Position numbers and translations under genes: made by a program. The notes below the pieces were generated by a model that was given only the letters and a program-made list of their open reading frames with translations, was not told the DNA's origin and searched no databases. Below are positions 1 to 6,949 of a stretch of DNA of 12,081 nucleotides, one piece after another. Positions within the stretch are counted from its first letter, which is position 1; each line of letters opens with the position of its first letter. Source of the stretch: JBBRHH01 sp038222915 (GTDB taxonomy: Bacteria; Planctomycetota; Phycisphaerae; Tepidisphaerales; Tepidisphaeraceae). The stretch lies in contig JBBRHH010000136.1 of NCBI GenBank assembly GCA_038222915.1, positions 1-12,081 of the forward strand, read 5' to 3'.

Positions 1-268
1 GATGGGTCAGCGAGGTTTCCAGCTCACTGCGCAGTGTCACAACACACGGCACTCCCCATCGCTCACAAAGTGCGCGGACAAATTCGGCATCGCCCGTGCT
101 CTCACGGCCGCGGGTTTCGTGGTCGAGATGCACGGCCACGAGGCGCAGGTCCGATCGGCCCCGCAACAGCGATAAAAGCCCGACACTATCGGCCCCGCCA
201 CTCAAACCAACGGCCCACGCGCCCGGCGGAACCACGATTGTAGAAGTTAGTACAGCTTCAGTTGCCAC
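1..268 (-). CDS. tilS: tRNA(Ile)-lysidine synthase, N-terminal part (runs off left edge)
   Basis: TilS is a cytoplasmic PP-loop ATPase that attaches lysine to C34 of the CAU-anticodon tRNA-Ile, so that the tRNA reads AUA and is charged with isoleucine. The 89 visible residues contain the PP-loop signature SGGADS (residues 23-28) after a short beta-strand, then the family-typical HLDHETRGRES segment (residues 47-57) followed by DAEFVRALCERWGVPC. The rest of the PP-loop domain and the C-terminal domains lie outside the window. I chose GTG at 268 because an in-frame TAG lies two codons upstream; GTG at residue 12 is possible. No Shine-Dalgarno site is seen. A TAAAGT hexamer (276-281, minus) sits so close to the GTG that a leaderless transcript is conceivable. 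The gene is divergent from the secreted-protein gene at 316. Identification is firm from the motifs; the exact start is not. Confidence 0.9.
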   Translation of the reverse strand, partial: MATEAVLTSTIVVPPGAWAVGLSGGADSVGLLSLLRGRSDLRLVAVHLDHETRGRESTGDAEFVRALCERWGVPCVVTLRSELETSLTH

Positions 269-269
269 G

Positions 270-278
270 TGCTATACT
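270..278 (+). promoter_or_regulatory. extended -10 promoter for the secreted-protein gene
   Basis: TG-C-TATACT matches the extended -10 pattern (TG, one base, hexamer). No good -35 box lies at the usual distance, which is tolerated for extended -10 promoters. The expected start of transcription is near 285, leaving a leader of about 30 nt with GGAG at 305-308, seven bases before the ATG at 316. The TG is part of a CACGTG palindrome (266-271) that also overlaps the tilS start codon. Confidence 0.45.
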
Positions 279-315
279 TTAATGCTGCGGCCTCTTCAGG
301 GCGCGGAGATTCATT

Positions 316-918
316 ATGAAACACCTGGCGGCGATTCTATTTCTCGTGAACGCACAGTTGCTTTTCGCCGCTCCCCCGACAACCGCCCCGGCCCAGGACG
401 ATCTCGCCTGGCTTCTCTCGCAAGGCAAGCCAAAAACAACCCAGCCAGCGGCGCCCGCTTCCCAACCGTTCAGCCCCGCGGCCGGCGACGACCGCGGCGC
501 ACGCAAAGCAACGCTGGTCATGAGCAGCGGCGAAAAAATCCATGGCCAATTTTGCACCACCCGCGAGAAACCTGTCCGCGTCTGGAATGAAACCGACAAG
601 GAATATCGCGACATCCCCTACAACCTGATCCAGTCGATGGAGGCAAAGATTCTCTGGGAACGCGATCAGCCGGAATGGCATTTCAAGGACACCGGCAGCG
701 ACATCAAGGAATACAGCGGCCACACCTATCCCGCCCGGGAGCTGCAATACACCGTCACGCTCATCAACGGTCAAACGGTAACAGGCGGAATCGTCGCCCC
801 CCTCTACCTGCTCACCAAGTCAGACGATGTGGTCTTCCTGCTCAACAAACGCCAAAAGGGCGCCGTCGACGCCAAGCTGAAATCGCTGGAGTACATCAAA
901 CAAGTCATCTTCGAATAA
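316..918 (+). CDS. secreted hypothetical protein
   Basis: This 200-residue protein begins with a clear signal peptide: Lys3-free-charge start MKH, a hydrophobic stretch over residues 4-18, and likely cleavage near residue 18-19 (LFAA before PP). A Pro/Thr/Ala-rich linker follows to about residue 70, then a folded domain rich in beta-strand patterns. That domain shows two similar units: TLVMSSGEKIHGQF near residue 73 and VTLINGQTVTGGI near residue 145, both of the form hydrophobic strand, turn with G, strand, G. This suggests a duplicated small beta-barrel or SH3/Sm-like fold in the envelope or periplasm, but that is inference from pattern only. The start is supported by GGAG (305-308) and by the signal peptide. 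The C-terminus is convergent with the MBL-fold gene, only 13 nt away. I do not recognise a named family or a function. Confidence 0.85.
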   Translation: MKHLAAILFLVNAQLLFAAPPTTAPAQDDLAWLLSQGKPKTTQPAAPASQPFSPAAGDDRGARKATLVMSSGEKIHGQFCTTREKPVRVWNETDKEYRDIPYNLIQSMEAKILWERDQPEWHFKDTGSDIKEYSGHTYPARELQYTVTLINGQTVTGGIVAPLYLLTKSDDVVFLLNKRQKGAVDAKLKSLEYIKQVIFE

Positions 919-931
919 ACGGCGCGATGGC

Positions 932-1573
932 TCACAGCCCCATGATCTCGCGCACATAAAGATTCTTCCGCATCTCTTCTCCAAGCGTCGTCGGCTGGCC
1001 ATGCCCCGGCAACAGCCGCGTCGGGGCCGGCAGTTTCATGACCCGCCGCACCGACTCCTCCAGCGCCGCATGATCCGAATCCGGCAGATCGGTTCGGCCA
1101 ATCGCCCCCATGATGATCAAGTCGCCGCCCACCAGAAGCTCTTCACGCGGAATATAAAACATGACATGGCCGGGGGCGTGGCCGGGCGTCTCGATGACTT
1201 CCACTTCAATCGAACCAATCAACAATTTCTGCCCCTCCACGACATGGCCATCCGGGCTCCGCGGCGGAATCACAAACGGCAGCGGAAACATACTGCTCCG
1301 CGGGTCTTTCAGCTTCGGCTCGTCCAGCGGATGAATCAGTACCTTCGCTTCAGGAAACGCAGCAGTGACAACAGCGTGATCGGCCACATGATCAAAATGG
1401 CCATGGGTGAGCCAAAGCCCAATCACATCCCAACCCCGCTCCTTGGCCGCGTGAATGAGCGGGCCAACTGTGTCATTGGGCGCATCAAAAATAACCGCCT
1501 TCTTCGCCACCTCATCGGCCACCATGAAAGCATTGGTGCCGGCGATCCCGCCGGTGTTCATCATGATCTGCAT
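932..1573 (-). CDS. MBL-fold metal-dependent hydrolase, glyoxalase II-like
   Basis: A 213-residue metallo-beta-lactamase-fold hydrolase, probably cytoplasmic. Metal ligands are all visible: THGHFDH (residues 56-62, giving H57, H59, D61, H62), H132 or H136 in ETPGHAPGH (128-136), D151 in VGGD and H191 in LLPGHG. The GRTDLP stretch (160-165) is typical of the small hydroxyacylglutathione-hydrolase-like subgroup that lacks the C-terminal glutathione-binding helical domain of true GloB, and the length agrees with that subgroup. The substrate may be a thioester or similar small molecule; it cannot be fixed from sequence. The start is ATG 1573, with ATG 1564 or 1561 as alternatives since no Shine-Dalgarno site precedes any of them. 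It lies 160 nt downstream of the DUF4159 gene and ends facing the secreted-protein gene. Confidence 0.9.
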   Translation of the reverse strand: MQIMMNTGGIAGTNAFMVADEVAKKAVIFDAPNDTVGPLIHAAKERGWDVIGLWLTHGHFDHVADHAVVTAAFPEAKVLIHPLDEPKLKDPRSSMFPLPFVIPPRSPDGHVVEGQKLLIGSIEVEVIETPGHAPGHVMFYIPREELLVGGDLIIMGAIGRTDLPDSDHAALEESVRRVMKLPAPTRLLPGHGQPTTLGEEMRKNLYVREIMGL

Positions 1574-1733
1574 GGTGGGAGGATAGGAGAATCAATTGGC
1601 CGCCGCCAACGTTTTGTCCTGAGCAAGTGATCCGGGATAGCGATCGATTTCAACTCGCGCGCAAGATCGGCGCGGGCAGATCTTCGGTATCGGCAAGAAT
1701 TAACTCCAATCAGCCTCGCGTCGCATTTCCGCT

Positions 1734-3362
1734 TCAATTGGCGCCGCGATTGGTCTTTCGTTCAGACCAGAAGAAATCCGTCCGCGTCCGCAGCCGGTCC
1801 GAACCCCGGTTGTAGTGCATCAGGCTAGAGCCGCATTCGAACGGGTTTTTTGAACCGTTCGGGTCACGAACCTGCCAGGCCCGTGCGAGGTCATCTGGCA
1901 GAAGCAGCATCACTTCGCGCTTACCGTTGCTCATGGCCAGAATCGTGGTTTTGTCGACCCACGGCTCGTTTTTATATATTTGCTCCGTGAAAATCGGATG
2001 ATCGCGGTCGGCCTTGCGCAGATTGCGAAATTGAAAGTCCGGGAACAGCATCGACCCCACCTTTTGAAATGAGGCCGCGAAGGCGGCGCTCCCCTTGTCG
2101 GCATTGCCGAGGATCATGCCGCCGCGGTTGACATAGGCGTGCAGCTTATCCATTTCCGAATCCGAGAAGTGCAGCACCTGATTGCCGCTGATATACAGGA
2201 CGGGCGCGTCGAGTAGTTCCTCGACAGGCTGGCTCATCTCCACAATCTGCCAGCAGCGGCCGTCGCCGCACTCCTCATGAATCATCCAACGCGTGAGATG
2301 ATCGATATCGAGTGGCGATTCATTCCAATGTGCTTCAACGGATTTGCCGTTGATGTCGACCGTATACTGCAGCTTGCTGACGTCGACGCGCCAGATACTT
2401 TCGTCGAGGGTGAGAAAAGCGAGCGCCGTTGAGACGACATGGTCGCCGTCGTCCGAGCCCCACGAGCCATCCTGGTTTTGCCACTCGATCAGCTTCGACG
2501 CCAGCTTGCGTGAAATCTCCTGCGTCCCCAGGCGCGATCGGCCAGTCAGCATACAGACGCGCTGCGCGAGGTAGAGGCTGTGGTAATTCTTCTGTTCGAA
2601 TTCGCGGCCAACATGATCGCCGAGCCACTTTAGGGCCGGCTCGATGGCCGAATCCTGGTAGTGGGCGACACACGGCGCGCCGGGCAATAGGCGCGTCGCA
2701 TCGCGCACTTCACAGAGGCCGGCTACGGCTGCTGCTGTGGCGATGAAAGTGCCAGACGCATCGCCAGGCCGCGAACGGTCGGCCCACGATCCATCGGCTC
2801 GTTGAAGGGAACGCCAGCGGAGGTTTGCTTTGACAAATGCCTGGAGTTCGACGGCGTCGTGCACGGGCGCGGTCAGATTACAGGCTTCGGCGGCGTAATA
2901 ACCGTCAACGACATTGTCCTGATCAATCAACGTGCCGGCCACATTTGCCACGCGCTTGTTTGCGGATCGATAGGGTTCTTTGAACCGCATGACGCTGGCG
3001 ACGCGCGCCACGGCGGCGAGCGCCTGTGCGTCAGTTACTTCGGCCGCCATTACGCGGGCGTCGTAATTGCTTGCGCCGTCCACGAACCCAAAGTCCGCCA
3101 CCAGCGCCGTCGCAAGCCACGTCGCCTGCCCATCGCGCGATTTGCCTGGGGCTGGTTCCCAAGAATCCCTTTTCTTGTCCGTAAAAATGAAGGCATGTGC
3201 ACGCGATTCTGCGTCTTCCGCCTCCGGCCTGGAGACGGCGACCGATCGCGCCGGCACCACAGCCGCCTTTACGACCGGCATACCGCAGCGAAGAACAACG
3301 ACCGCGCCTGAAAAGGCAACCAGCCCGAGGATCGTCCGCAACATGCCCGGCCGAAGTCTCAT
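1734..3362 (-). CDS. exported DUF4159-domain protein with prenyltransferase/squalene-cyclase-like repeats
   Basis: This 542-residue protein starts with an arginine-containing N-terminus and one hydrophobic segment (about residues 9-35), read as a signal peptide or membrane anchor. Residues about 75-320 look like an alpha/alpha-toroid of the prenyltransferase/squalene-oxidase repeat kind: QW-like motifs QRADGSW (187-193) and QNQDGSW (295-301), each next to alanine-rich helices. Residues about 330-520 match the DUF4159 pattern: LLDAPVLYISGN (384-393), KLHAYVNRGGMILGNAD (407-422), a phenylalanine-rich FAASFQKV helix and DHPIF (454-458), ending with LLLPDDLARAW. DUF4159 is common in planctomycete exported proteins and has no proven function. 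No cyclase DxDD motif was seen, so the toroid is probably structural or binding. The start is supported by GGGAG at 3369-3373, six bases from the ATG, and an extended -10 box further upstream. Confidence 0.85.
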   Translation of the reverse strand: MRLRPGMLRTILGLVAFSGAVVVLRCGMPVVKAAVVPARSVAVSRPEAEDAESRAHAFIFTDKKRDSWEPAPGKSRDGQATWLATALVADFGFVDGASNYDARVMAAEVTDAQALAAVARVASVMRFKEPYRSANKRVANVAGTLIDQDNVVDGYYAAEACNLTAPVHDAVELQAFVKANLRWRSLQRADGSWADRSRPGDASGTFIATAAAVAGLCEVRDATRLLPGAPCVAHYQDSAIEPALKWLGDHVGREFEQKNYHSLYLAQRVCMLTGRSRLGTQEISRKLASKLIEWQNQDGSWGSDDGDHVVSTALAFLTLDESIWRVDVSKLQYTVDINGKSVEAHWNESPLDIDHLTRWMIHEECGDGRCWQIVEMSQPVEELLDAPVLYISGNQVLHFSDSEMDKLHAYVNRGGMILGNADKGSAAFAASFQKVGSMLFPDFQFRNLRKADRDHPIFTEQIYKNEPWVDKTTILAMSNGKREVMLLLPDDLARAWQVRDPNGSKNPFECGSSLMHYNRGSDRLRTRTDFFWSERKTNRGAN

Positions 3363-3368
3363 CCCGCG

Positions 3369-3373
3369 CTCCC
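3369..3373 (-). promoter_or_regulatory. ribosome binding site of the DUF4159 gene
   Basis: GGGAG on the minus strand, six bases upstream of the ATG at 3362. It supports this start over later in-frame ATG codons such as Met7. Confidence 0.6.
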
Positions 3374-3389
3374 TGTGAAATGCCAGAGG

Positions 3390-3398
3390 ATTGTATCA
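3390..3398 (-). promoter_or_regulatory. extended -10 promoter for the DUF4159 gene
   Basis: On the minus strand TG-A-TACAAT fits an extended -10 element; the -35 region is poor. Transcription would start near 3383, about 20 nt before the ATG and upstream of the GGGAG site. As at 266-278, the TG belongs to a CACGTG palindrome (3397-3402) placed one base before the hexamer. Confidence 0.45.
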
Positions 3399-3455
3399 CG
3401 TGTGGGAGATATGAACTTTCCTTAGATATAGAGCAGGACGAATGGCTACGACTCG

Positions 3456-4013
3456 TTACGGGCGTTTCTGTTCTGTATCAAATCCGATTCGCGTCTTCGG
3501 CGTTTCTTCGATTTCGTCGTTCATCAATTGTCGAATGGCGTCAAAAATGATCCCAAACCGTCCGTCCTGATCTTCAAGCTTGCGTTCCACTTGATCCAGC
3601 CGATGTCGAAGTTCGTCATTGTGGCTGAGGATTTGCCTCATTCTGACAAAGGCGCGCATGATCTCGATGTTCACTTCAATGGCCCGTCCGCTGCGCAGCG
3701 TGCTGGACAACATTGCGACACCTTGTTCGGTGAACGCGTAAGGCCGATAGCGTCGACCGCCGCGGCTCTTTGAGGTCACAATTTGTGACCTCAAAGTTTC
3801 AATCTCGTCCGGAACCAACTGAAACATGAAATCGCCGGGAAACCGGGCCATGTTGCGCTTAACGGACTGAATCAGCACCTTCGTCTGCACGCCGTACATC
3901 GTCGCCAAGTCGGCATCGAGAAGGACGCGATGGCCGCGTACAAACAGGATCGCCTGTTCGATGCCTTGCCGCGCTTTCGACAAGACCTTTCTTCGAACGG
4001 GAATTTTCGCCAT
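3456..4013 (-). CDS. ORF6N-domain DNA-binding protein
   Basis: A 185-residue protein with an N-terminal ORF6N (KilA-N-related) domain covering roughly residues 18-105. Hallmarks visible are RGHRVLLDADLATMYGV (26-42), TKVLIQSVKRN, RFPGDFMFQL (58-66), LRSQIVTSK (74-82), GGRRYRPYAFTEQGVAML (85-102) and, after the domain, RAIEVNIEIMRAFVRMR (110-126). The C-terminal part (about 128-170) is a predicted coiled coil followed by a polar tail. The family occurs in phages and in many bacterial chromosomes; the domain is thought to bind DNA, often in regulators, but no role is proven for this protein. The start at 4013 is supported by GAGG at 4021-4024, seven bases upstream. It begins 36 nt after the rny stop, so the two may share a transcript. 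A perfect 29-nt inverted repeat lies inside the coding region (3768-3796). Confidence 0.92.
   Translation of the reverse strand: MAKIPVRRKVLSKARQGIEQAILFVRGHRVLLDADLATMYGVQTKVLIQSVKRNMARFPGDFMFQLVPDEIETLRSQIVTSKSRGGRRYRPYAFTEQGVAMLSSTLRSGRAIEVNIEIMRAFVRMRQILSHNDELRHRLDQVERKLEDQDGRFGIIFDAIRQLMNDEIEETPKTRIGFDTEQKRP
3768..3796. repeat. perfect 14-bp inverted repeat with a 1-nt centre, inside the ORF6N gene
   Basis: The left arm CTTTGAGGTCACAA (3768-3781) is the exact reverse complement of the right arm TTGTGACCTCAAAG (3783-3796), around a single T at 3782; the pairing stops at 3767/3797. On the minus strand it encodes the end of Thr73 and then LRSQIVTSK (residues 74-82). The arms could form a hairpin in the mRNA (with a few central bases unpaired) or a cruciform, or bind a dimeric protein. 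Confidence 0.95.
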
Positions 4014-4020
4014 AACCGTT

Positions 4021-4024
4021 CCTC
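4021..4024 (-). promoter_or_regulatory. ribosome binding site of the ORF6N gene
   Basis: GAGG on the minus strand with a seven-base spacer to the ATG at 4013. It decides the start and shows that translation can initiate independently of the upstream rny gene. Confidence 0.6.
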
Positions 4025-4049
4025 AAACCGCGCGCCGTCGTACGAAAAC

Positions 4050-5618
4050 CTACCGCGCATACTCCACGGCCCGCACCTCGCGGATCAACGTTACCCGGAT
4101 CTCGCCCGGATATGTCATTGTCTCTTCAATCTTCTTGGCGATATCCCGCGCAATCTTCGCGGAGATCTTGTCGTCGATCACCTTTGCATCGACGATCACC
4201 CGCACCTCGCGCCCCGCCTGGATCGCATACGCCTGCCGCACGCCTTCAAACTGCTTGGCGATATCTTCCAGATCGGTCAACCGCTTGATGTAACGCTCCA
4301 GGCTCTCGCGCCGAGCGCCCGGCCGCGCAGCGCTGATCGCGTCGGCGGCCATTACCAGCGGCGTGTACGGTGTCGTCGCCGGCACGTCGCCGTGGTGGGC
4401 GGCGCACGCATTCAGCACCGCCTCGGGCTCGTTGAACTTCTTCAAAAACTCCCGGCCAATCTCCGGATGCCCGCCCTCCACCTCATGATCCATCGCCTTG
4501 CCGATGTCGTGCAGCAACCCGGCCCGGCGGGCAAGATTGCCATCCAGCCCAAGCTCGGCGGCCATCACCTGACACAGGTACGCCACTTCCATCGAGTGAC
4601 GCAGCACATTCTGGCCATAGCTTGTGCGATAGCCCAGCCGGCCAAGCATCGGCAGAATCGGCTTGGCAATGCCCGGAAGGTTCGCCTCCTGCACCGCTTC
4701 CTTGCCGATGCGGATCAGGTCCTCGTCCATCTCCTTGCCAGCCTGCTCGACCACTTCTTCGATGCGTGCCGGATGGATGCGCCCATCCTGAATCAGCCGC
4801 TCCAATGAGATGCGGGCGATCTCGCGCCGCACCGGGTCAAAGCAGCTCACCACCACCACGCCCGGCGTATCGTCGATGATCACATCCACGCCTGTGGTTT
4901 TCTCGAAGCTGCGAATGTTCCGCCCCTCGCGGCCGATCACCCGCCCTTTCATATCGTCGCTGGGAATCTGCACGGTGCTGACGGTGTGATCGCAGGTCTG
5001 CTCCGCGCCGTAACGCTGAATCGCCTGCAACACGATCTGCCGGCTCTTCTCCTTCGCTTCTTCCTGCGCCTGCTCGGTGATCTTCTGGATCAGCGCCCCG
5101 GCCTCGTGCCGGCACTCGTCCTCGATGCGCTGCAGCAGGATTTCCTTCGCCTGGTCCGGCGACAGATTGGTGATCTGCAGCAGCTTGCTGCGCTCGTCGG
5201 CAATCAGACCGTCCAGCTCTTTTTCCTTCGTCGCCAGCGTCTTATCGCGCTGCGCGAGTCGGCTTTCGAGCGTCTCCAGATTGCGTTCTTTGACGGTGAG
5301 CGTGTCGAGTTTGCGATCGAGCGTATCCTCTCGCTTGATTAGGCGGGCTTCGAGATCTTTCATCTCGCGCCGGTCGGCCTCGCTCTCTTTTTCGAATTGG
5401 GCCCGCCGCTTTTGTGCGTCCTCGCGCGCGGCCAGCTCGATCTCTTTCGAGCGCGTTTCGCCGTTCCGCCGCGATTCTTCCTTGAGCTGATCAGCCTGGG
5501 TGCGGGCCTGCTGAACCAGATTGCGCCCCGTAAAAACCAAAGCCGCGTAAATACCGCCCCCGCCGATGACGATTCCAACAATAATCCAGAGGAAAACCAT
5601 GGCGCGATTCCCCAACAT
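4050..5618 (-). CDS. rny: ribonuclease Y
   Basis: Ribonuclease Y is a membrane-anchored endoribonuclease that starts mRNA decay in many bacteria lacking RNase E. All domains are present in the 522 residues: an N-terminal transmembrane helix (about 8-29), a long charged coiled coil (about 32-200), a KH RNA-binding domain with GRVIGREGRNIR (225-236), and an HD hydrolase domain with RHSMEVA (H341), LLHDIGKAMDHE (H370, D371), HHGD (H408, H409, D411) and AADAISAARPGARRE (D426). Length matches the usual 510-525. ATG 5618 gives MLGNRAMVFLW; ATG 5600 gives MVFLW, has a GGGGA site eight to twelve bases upstream and may be the true start (516 residues). It is followed closely by the ORF6N gene and preceded by a possibly frameshifted membrane-protein gene on the same strand. 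Confidence 0.97.
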   Translation of the reverse strand: MLGNRAMVFLWIIVGIVIGGGGIYAALVFTGRNLVQQARTQADQLKEESRRNGETRSKEIELAAREDAQKRRAQFEKESEADRREMKDLEARLIKREDTLDRKLDTLTVKERNLETLESRLAQRDKTLATKEKELDGLIADERSKLLQITNLSPDQAKEILLQRIEDECRHEAGALIQKITEQAQEEAKEKSRQIVLQAIQRYGAEQTCDHTVSTVQIPSDDMKGRVIGREGRNIRSFEKTTGVDVIIDDTPGVVVVSCFDPVRREIARISLERLIQDGRIHPARIEEVVEQAGKEMDEDLIRIGKEAVQEANLPGIAKPILPMLGRLGYRTSYGQNVLRHSMEVAYLCQVMAAELGLDGNLARRAGLLHDIGKAMDHEVEGGHPEIGREFLKKFNEPEAVLNACAAHHGDVPATTPYTPLVMAADAISAARPGARRESLERYIKRLTDLEDIAKQFEGVRQAYAIQAGREVRVIVDAKVIDDKISAKIARDIAKKIEETMTYPGEIRVTLIREVRAVEYAR

Positions 5619-5666
5619 GCGGATGTACAGGGGAAGGCCAGTTGACCACGGCCGCCGCCGATATCT

Positions 5667-5970
5667 TCAGACTTCACGAGCGCGCAATCGCCTACTCCAG
5701 GGAATCAACCCCGGAATCACGATCACGATAGCGCCGACGAGAAGCCAGAAGAGGCGGGGCCCGTGAGGGCGTGGAGCAGGGGCGCGTGCCGGAAGGCCGC
5801 CGCGTCCCGTCAAATCGCATCACCAGCGAATAAATTCGCCGTAAAGACAGTCTCGGCATCGGCGACCCAAGTCTGAGCGCCAACCCGAGACACAGCAGGA
5901 GAAACAGCGCTGAACCCAGCACGATTCCCGACAACTGCGCGACTTGTATTCCGAATGGAACCACGTTCAT
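5667..5970 (-). pseudogene. possible frameshifted small two-helix membrane protein gene
   Basis: From ATG 5970 (or TTG 5982) the minus strand encodes a plausible membrane protein start: MNVVPFGIQVAQLSG, a hydrophobic helix at residues about 14-33, then a basic stretch SLRRIYSLVMRF. The same frame then turns into an Arg/Ser/Pro-rich tail (RRPSGTRP..., RRRYRDRD) ending at 5692, which looks like out-of-frame translation. In the next frame, open after a TGA at 5820-5822, the sequence becomes convincing again: PRLFWLLVGAIVIVIPG (second helix, about 5697-5753), then WSRRLRAREV and a stop at 5667. Joining the two parts with a +1 shift anywhere between 5819 and about 5760 gives about 100 residues with two transmembrane helices. 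It could be a true pseudogene, a sequencing error or a programmed frameshift. It ends 48-66 nt before rny. I do not recognise a family. Confidence 0.4.
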
Positions 5971-6187
5971 TTCTGACGCCAAACCACCACAGGAAGCAGT
6001 CCAGAATCAGGTCAAAAAGCCTATTCGAGTGCTGGTCATCCGCTACAGCCAGCACCGTGGACTGACGCCGGAAACAGTTCCCATTGTCAGCCAAATATTC
6101 ACAATCGAATTGTATGTAGCCCCTCATCTATTTGCAACCGACGATCCCAGGTAACGGCGGGGCGCGGCCAATCCAAATGAGGCCCGC
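5971..6187. other. intergenic stretch, nothing recognised
   Basis: About 217 bases between the Uma2 gene and the small membrane-protein gene. A minus-strand open frame (6127 to 5810) crosses it but its translation is polar, of mixed composition, and overlaps the better membrane-protein reading, so I do not call it. No clear terminator hairpin with a T-run and no strong promoter were seen. Confidence 0.4.
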
Positions 6188-6859
6188 TCAACTGCCCATA
6201 TTCTTCTTCACCCAGTTCGAAAACGCTCGAACGATGCTTGTTTGATCGGTAGTCCACGCCATTGCCAGAAATTCTTCAAGAGTCGTCATTTTCAGCCCGG
6301 CAAATGCCGCGCTTTCGGCATGCTCCTCATAGGTGCCATCCCGTTTCAACTGAAGGCAGGCTACGCGTGAGAGTCGGAGCCGCCATACTTCCGGCACCCC
6401 AAGCGCTGCGTAAATCTTCTCGCGATCGATCGCTCGATGCGTGATATCCACTTCAATCGCTAAGTCCGGCGGCGGGTCCTTCTCGAGGTTCAGCCGTTTT
6501 TTGCCGCGAATCTTCGCTTCGTTCTTGATGTAGTAGCACTCATCCGGCTCCAGCCCGCTGAGCCGCTTCTTCGATTTATAAGTCGTCGACCCGAGCCCCG
6601 CCATCGGAATATCCAGCTCAAAAGATAGGATTTCGATCATCCGTGCCAGCAGCGTCTTGTAGATCTCGTGTGACGGAAGTGGCGTCATGAATTCCAAGCT
6701 CCCCTCATAAAATGTGACCGACACCGGCCGATTCCCCACCGCCTTAAGGATCGATTCGTAGAGTGACCAGCTAATGTTGTGCAGCACGAAATGATCCACG
6801 AGCTCTTCCGGCTCCGGCTCGATCGCTCGATCTATTCGGCGCAATGCAGTTCGACTCAT
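6188..6859 (-). CDS. Uma2-family (DUF820) putative restriction endonuclease
   Basis: A 223-residue protein of the Uma2 family, a PD-(D/E)XK nuclease-fold family that is greatly expanded in cyanobacteria and planctomycetes. The N-terminal VTFYEGSLEFMTPLPSHE (48-65) is the usual opening strand-helix region; LEPDECYYI (103-111) and PPPDLAIEVDITH (129-141) carry the probable catalytic acids D132, E136 and D138, and YAALGVPEVWR (150-160) is the family-typical end of the core. No methylase or specificity gene is adjacent, and the biological role of solitary Uma2 proteins is not established. The start ATG 6859 has GAGG at 6865-6868 and a TACAAT -10-like box at 6880-6885 upstream on the same strand. 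The gene is divergent from the dehydrogenase at 6950, with about 90 nt between starts. Confidence 0.9.
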   Translation of the reverse strand: MSRTALRRIDRAIEPEPEELVDHFVLHNISWSLYESILKAVGNRPVSVTFYEGSLEFMTPLPSHEIYKTLLARMIEILSFELDIPMAGLGSTTYKSKKRLSGLEPDECYYIKNEAKIRGKKRLNLEKDPPPDLAIEVDITHRAIDREKIYAALGVPEVWRLRLSRVACLQLKRDGTYEEHAESAAFAGLKMTTLEEFLAMAWTTDQTSIVRAFSNWVKKNMGS

Positions 6860-6879
6860 GTGGACCTCAGCGACGCCCT

Positions 6880-6885
6880 ATTGTA
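6880..6885 (-). promoter_or_regulatory. -10-like box upstream of the Uma2 gene
   Basis: TACAAT on the minus strand, giving an expected transcript start near 6873, just before the GAGG site at 6865-6868. No convincing -35 box or extended TG is present, so this is a weak call. The same hexamer occurs in the DUF4159 promoter. Confidence 0.3.
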
Positions 6886-6949
6886 CGAAGTTAGTCGGGC
6901 ATTCCATAACGAATTTGCCACGTTGCCTTCGGGCAGTTACTTACACTGT

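Noticed and set aside
1592..1742. Direct repeat TCAATTGGC at 1592-1600 and 1734-1742 flanking the gap between the MBL-fold and DUF4159 genes
   Set aside because: Nine bases only, with no mobile-element gene or terminal inverted repeat between the copies; probably chance.
3930..4808. Long plus-strand open frame of 292 codons
   Set aside because: Lies opposite rny and ORF6N, both of which have clear family motifs; its translation is rich in His, Arg and Leu with no domain.
5810..6127. Minus-strand open frame of 105 codons covering the gap before the small membrane-protein gene
   Set aside because: Polar, low-conservation-looking translation without any recognisable motif; it overlaps the more plausible membrane-protein reading and has no ribosome binding site.
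6426..6831. Direct repeat TCGATCGCTCGAT at 6426-6438 and 6819-6831
   Set aside because: Both copies are inside the Uma2 coding region and encode similar Arg-Ala-Ile-Asp-type residues; two copies of a low-complexity 13-mer can be explained by codon use.
6915..6947. Possible promoter for the dehydrogenase gene (TTGCCA or TTGCCT with TACACT)
   Set aside because: Spacers of 13 or 21 bases are not workable, and there is no extended TG before the hexamer.
6779..6949. Upstream extension of the dehydrogenase frame to ATG 6779
   Set aside because: It overlaps the Uma2 gene on the opposite strand, and the added 57 residues do not resemble the family, whose first strand starts right after ATG 6950.
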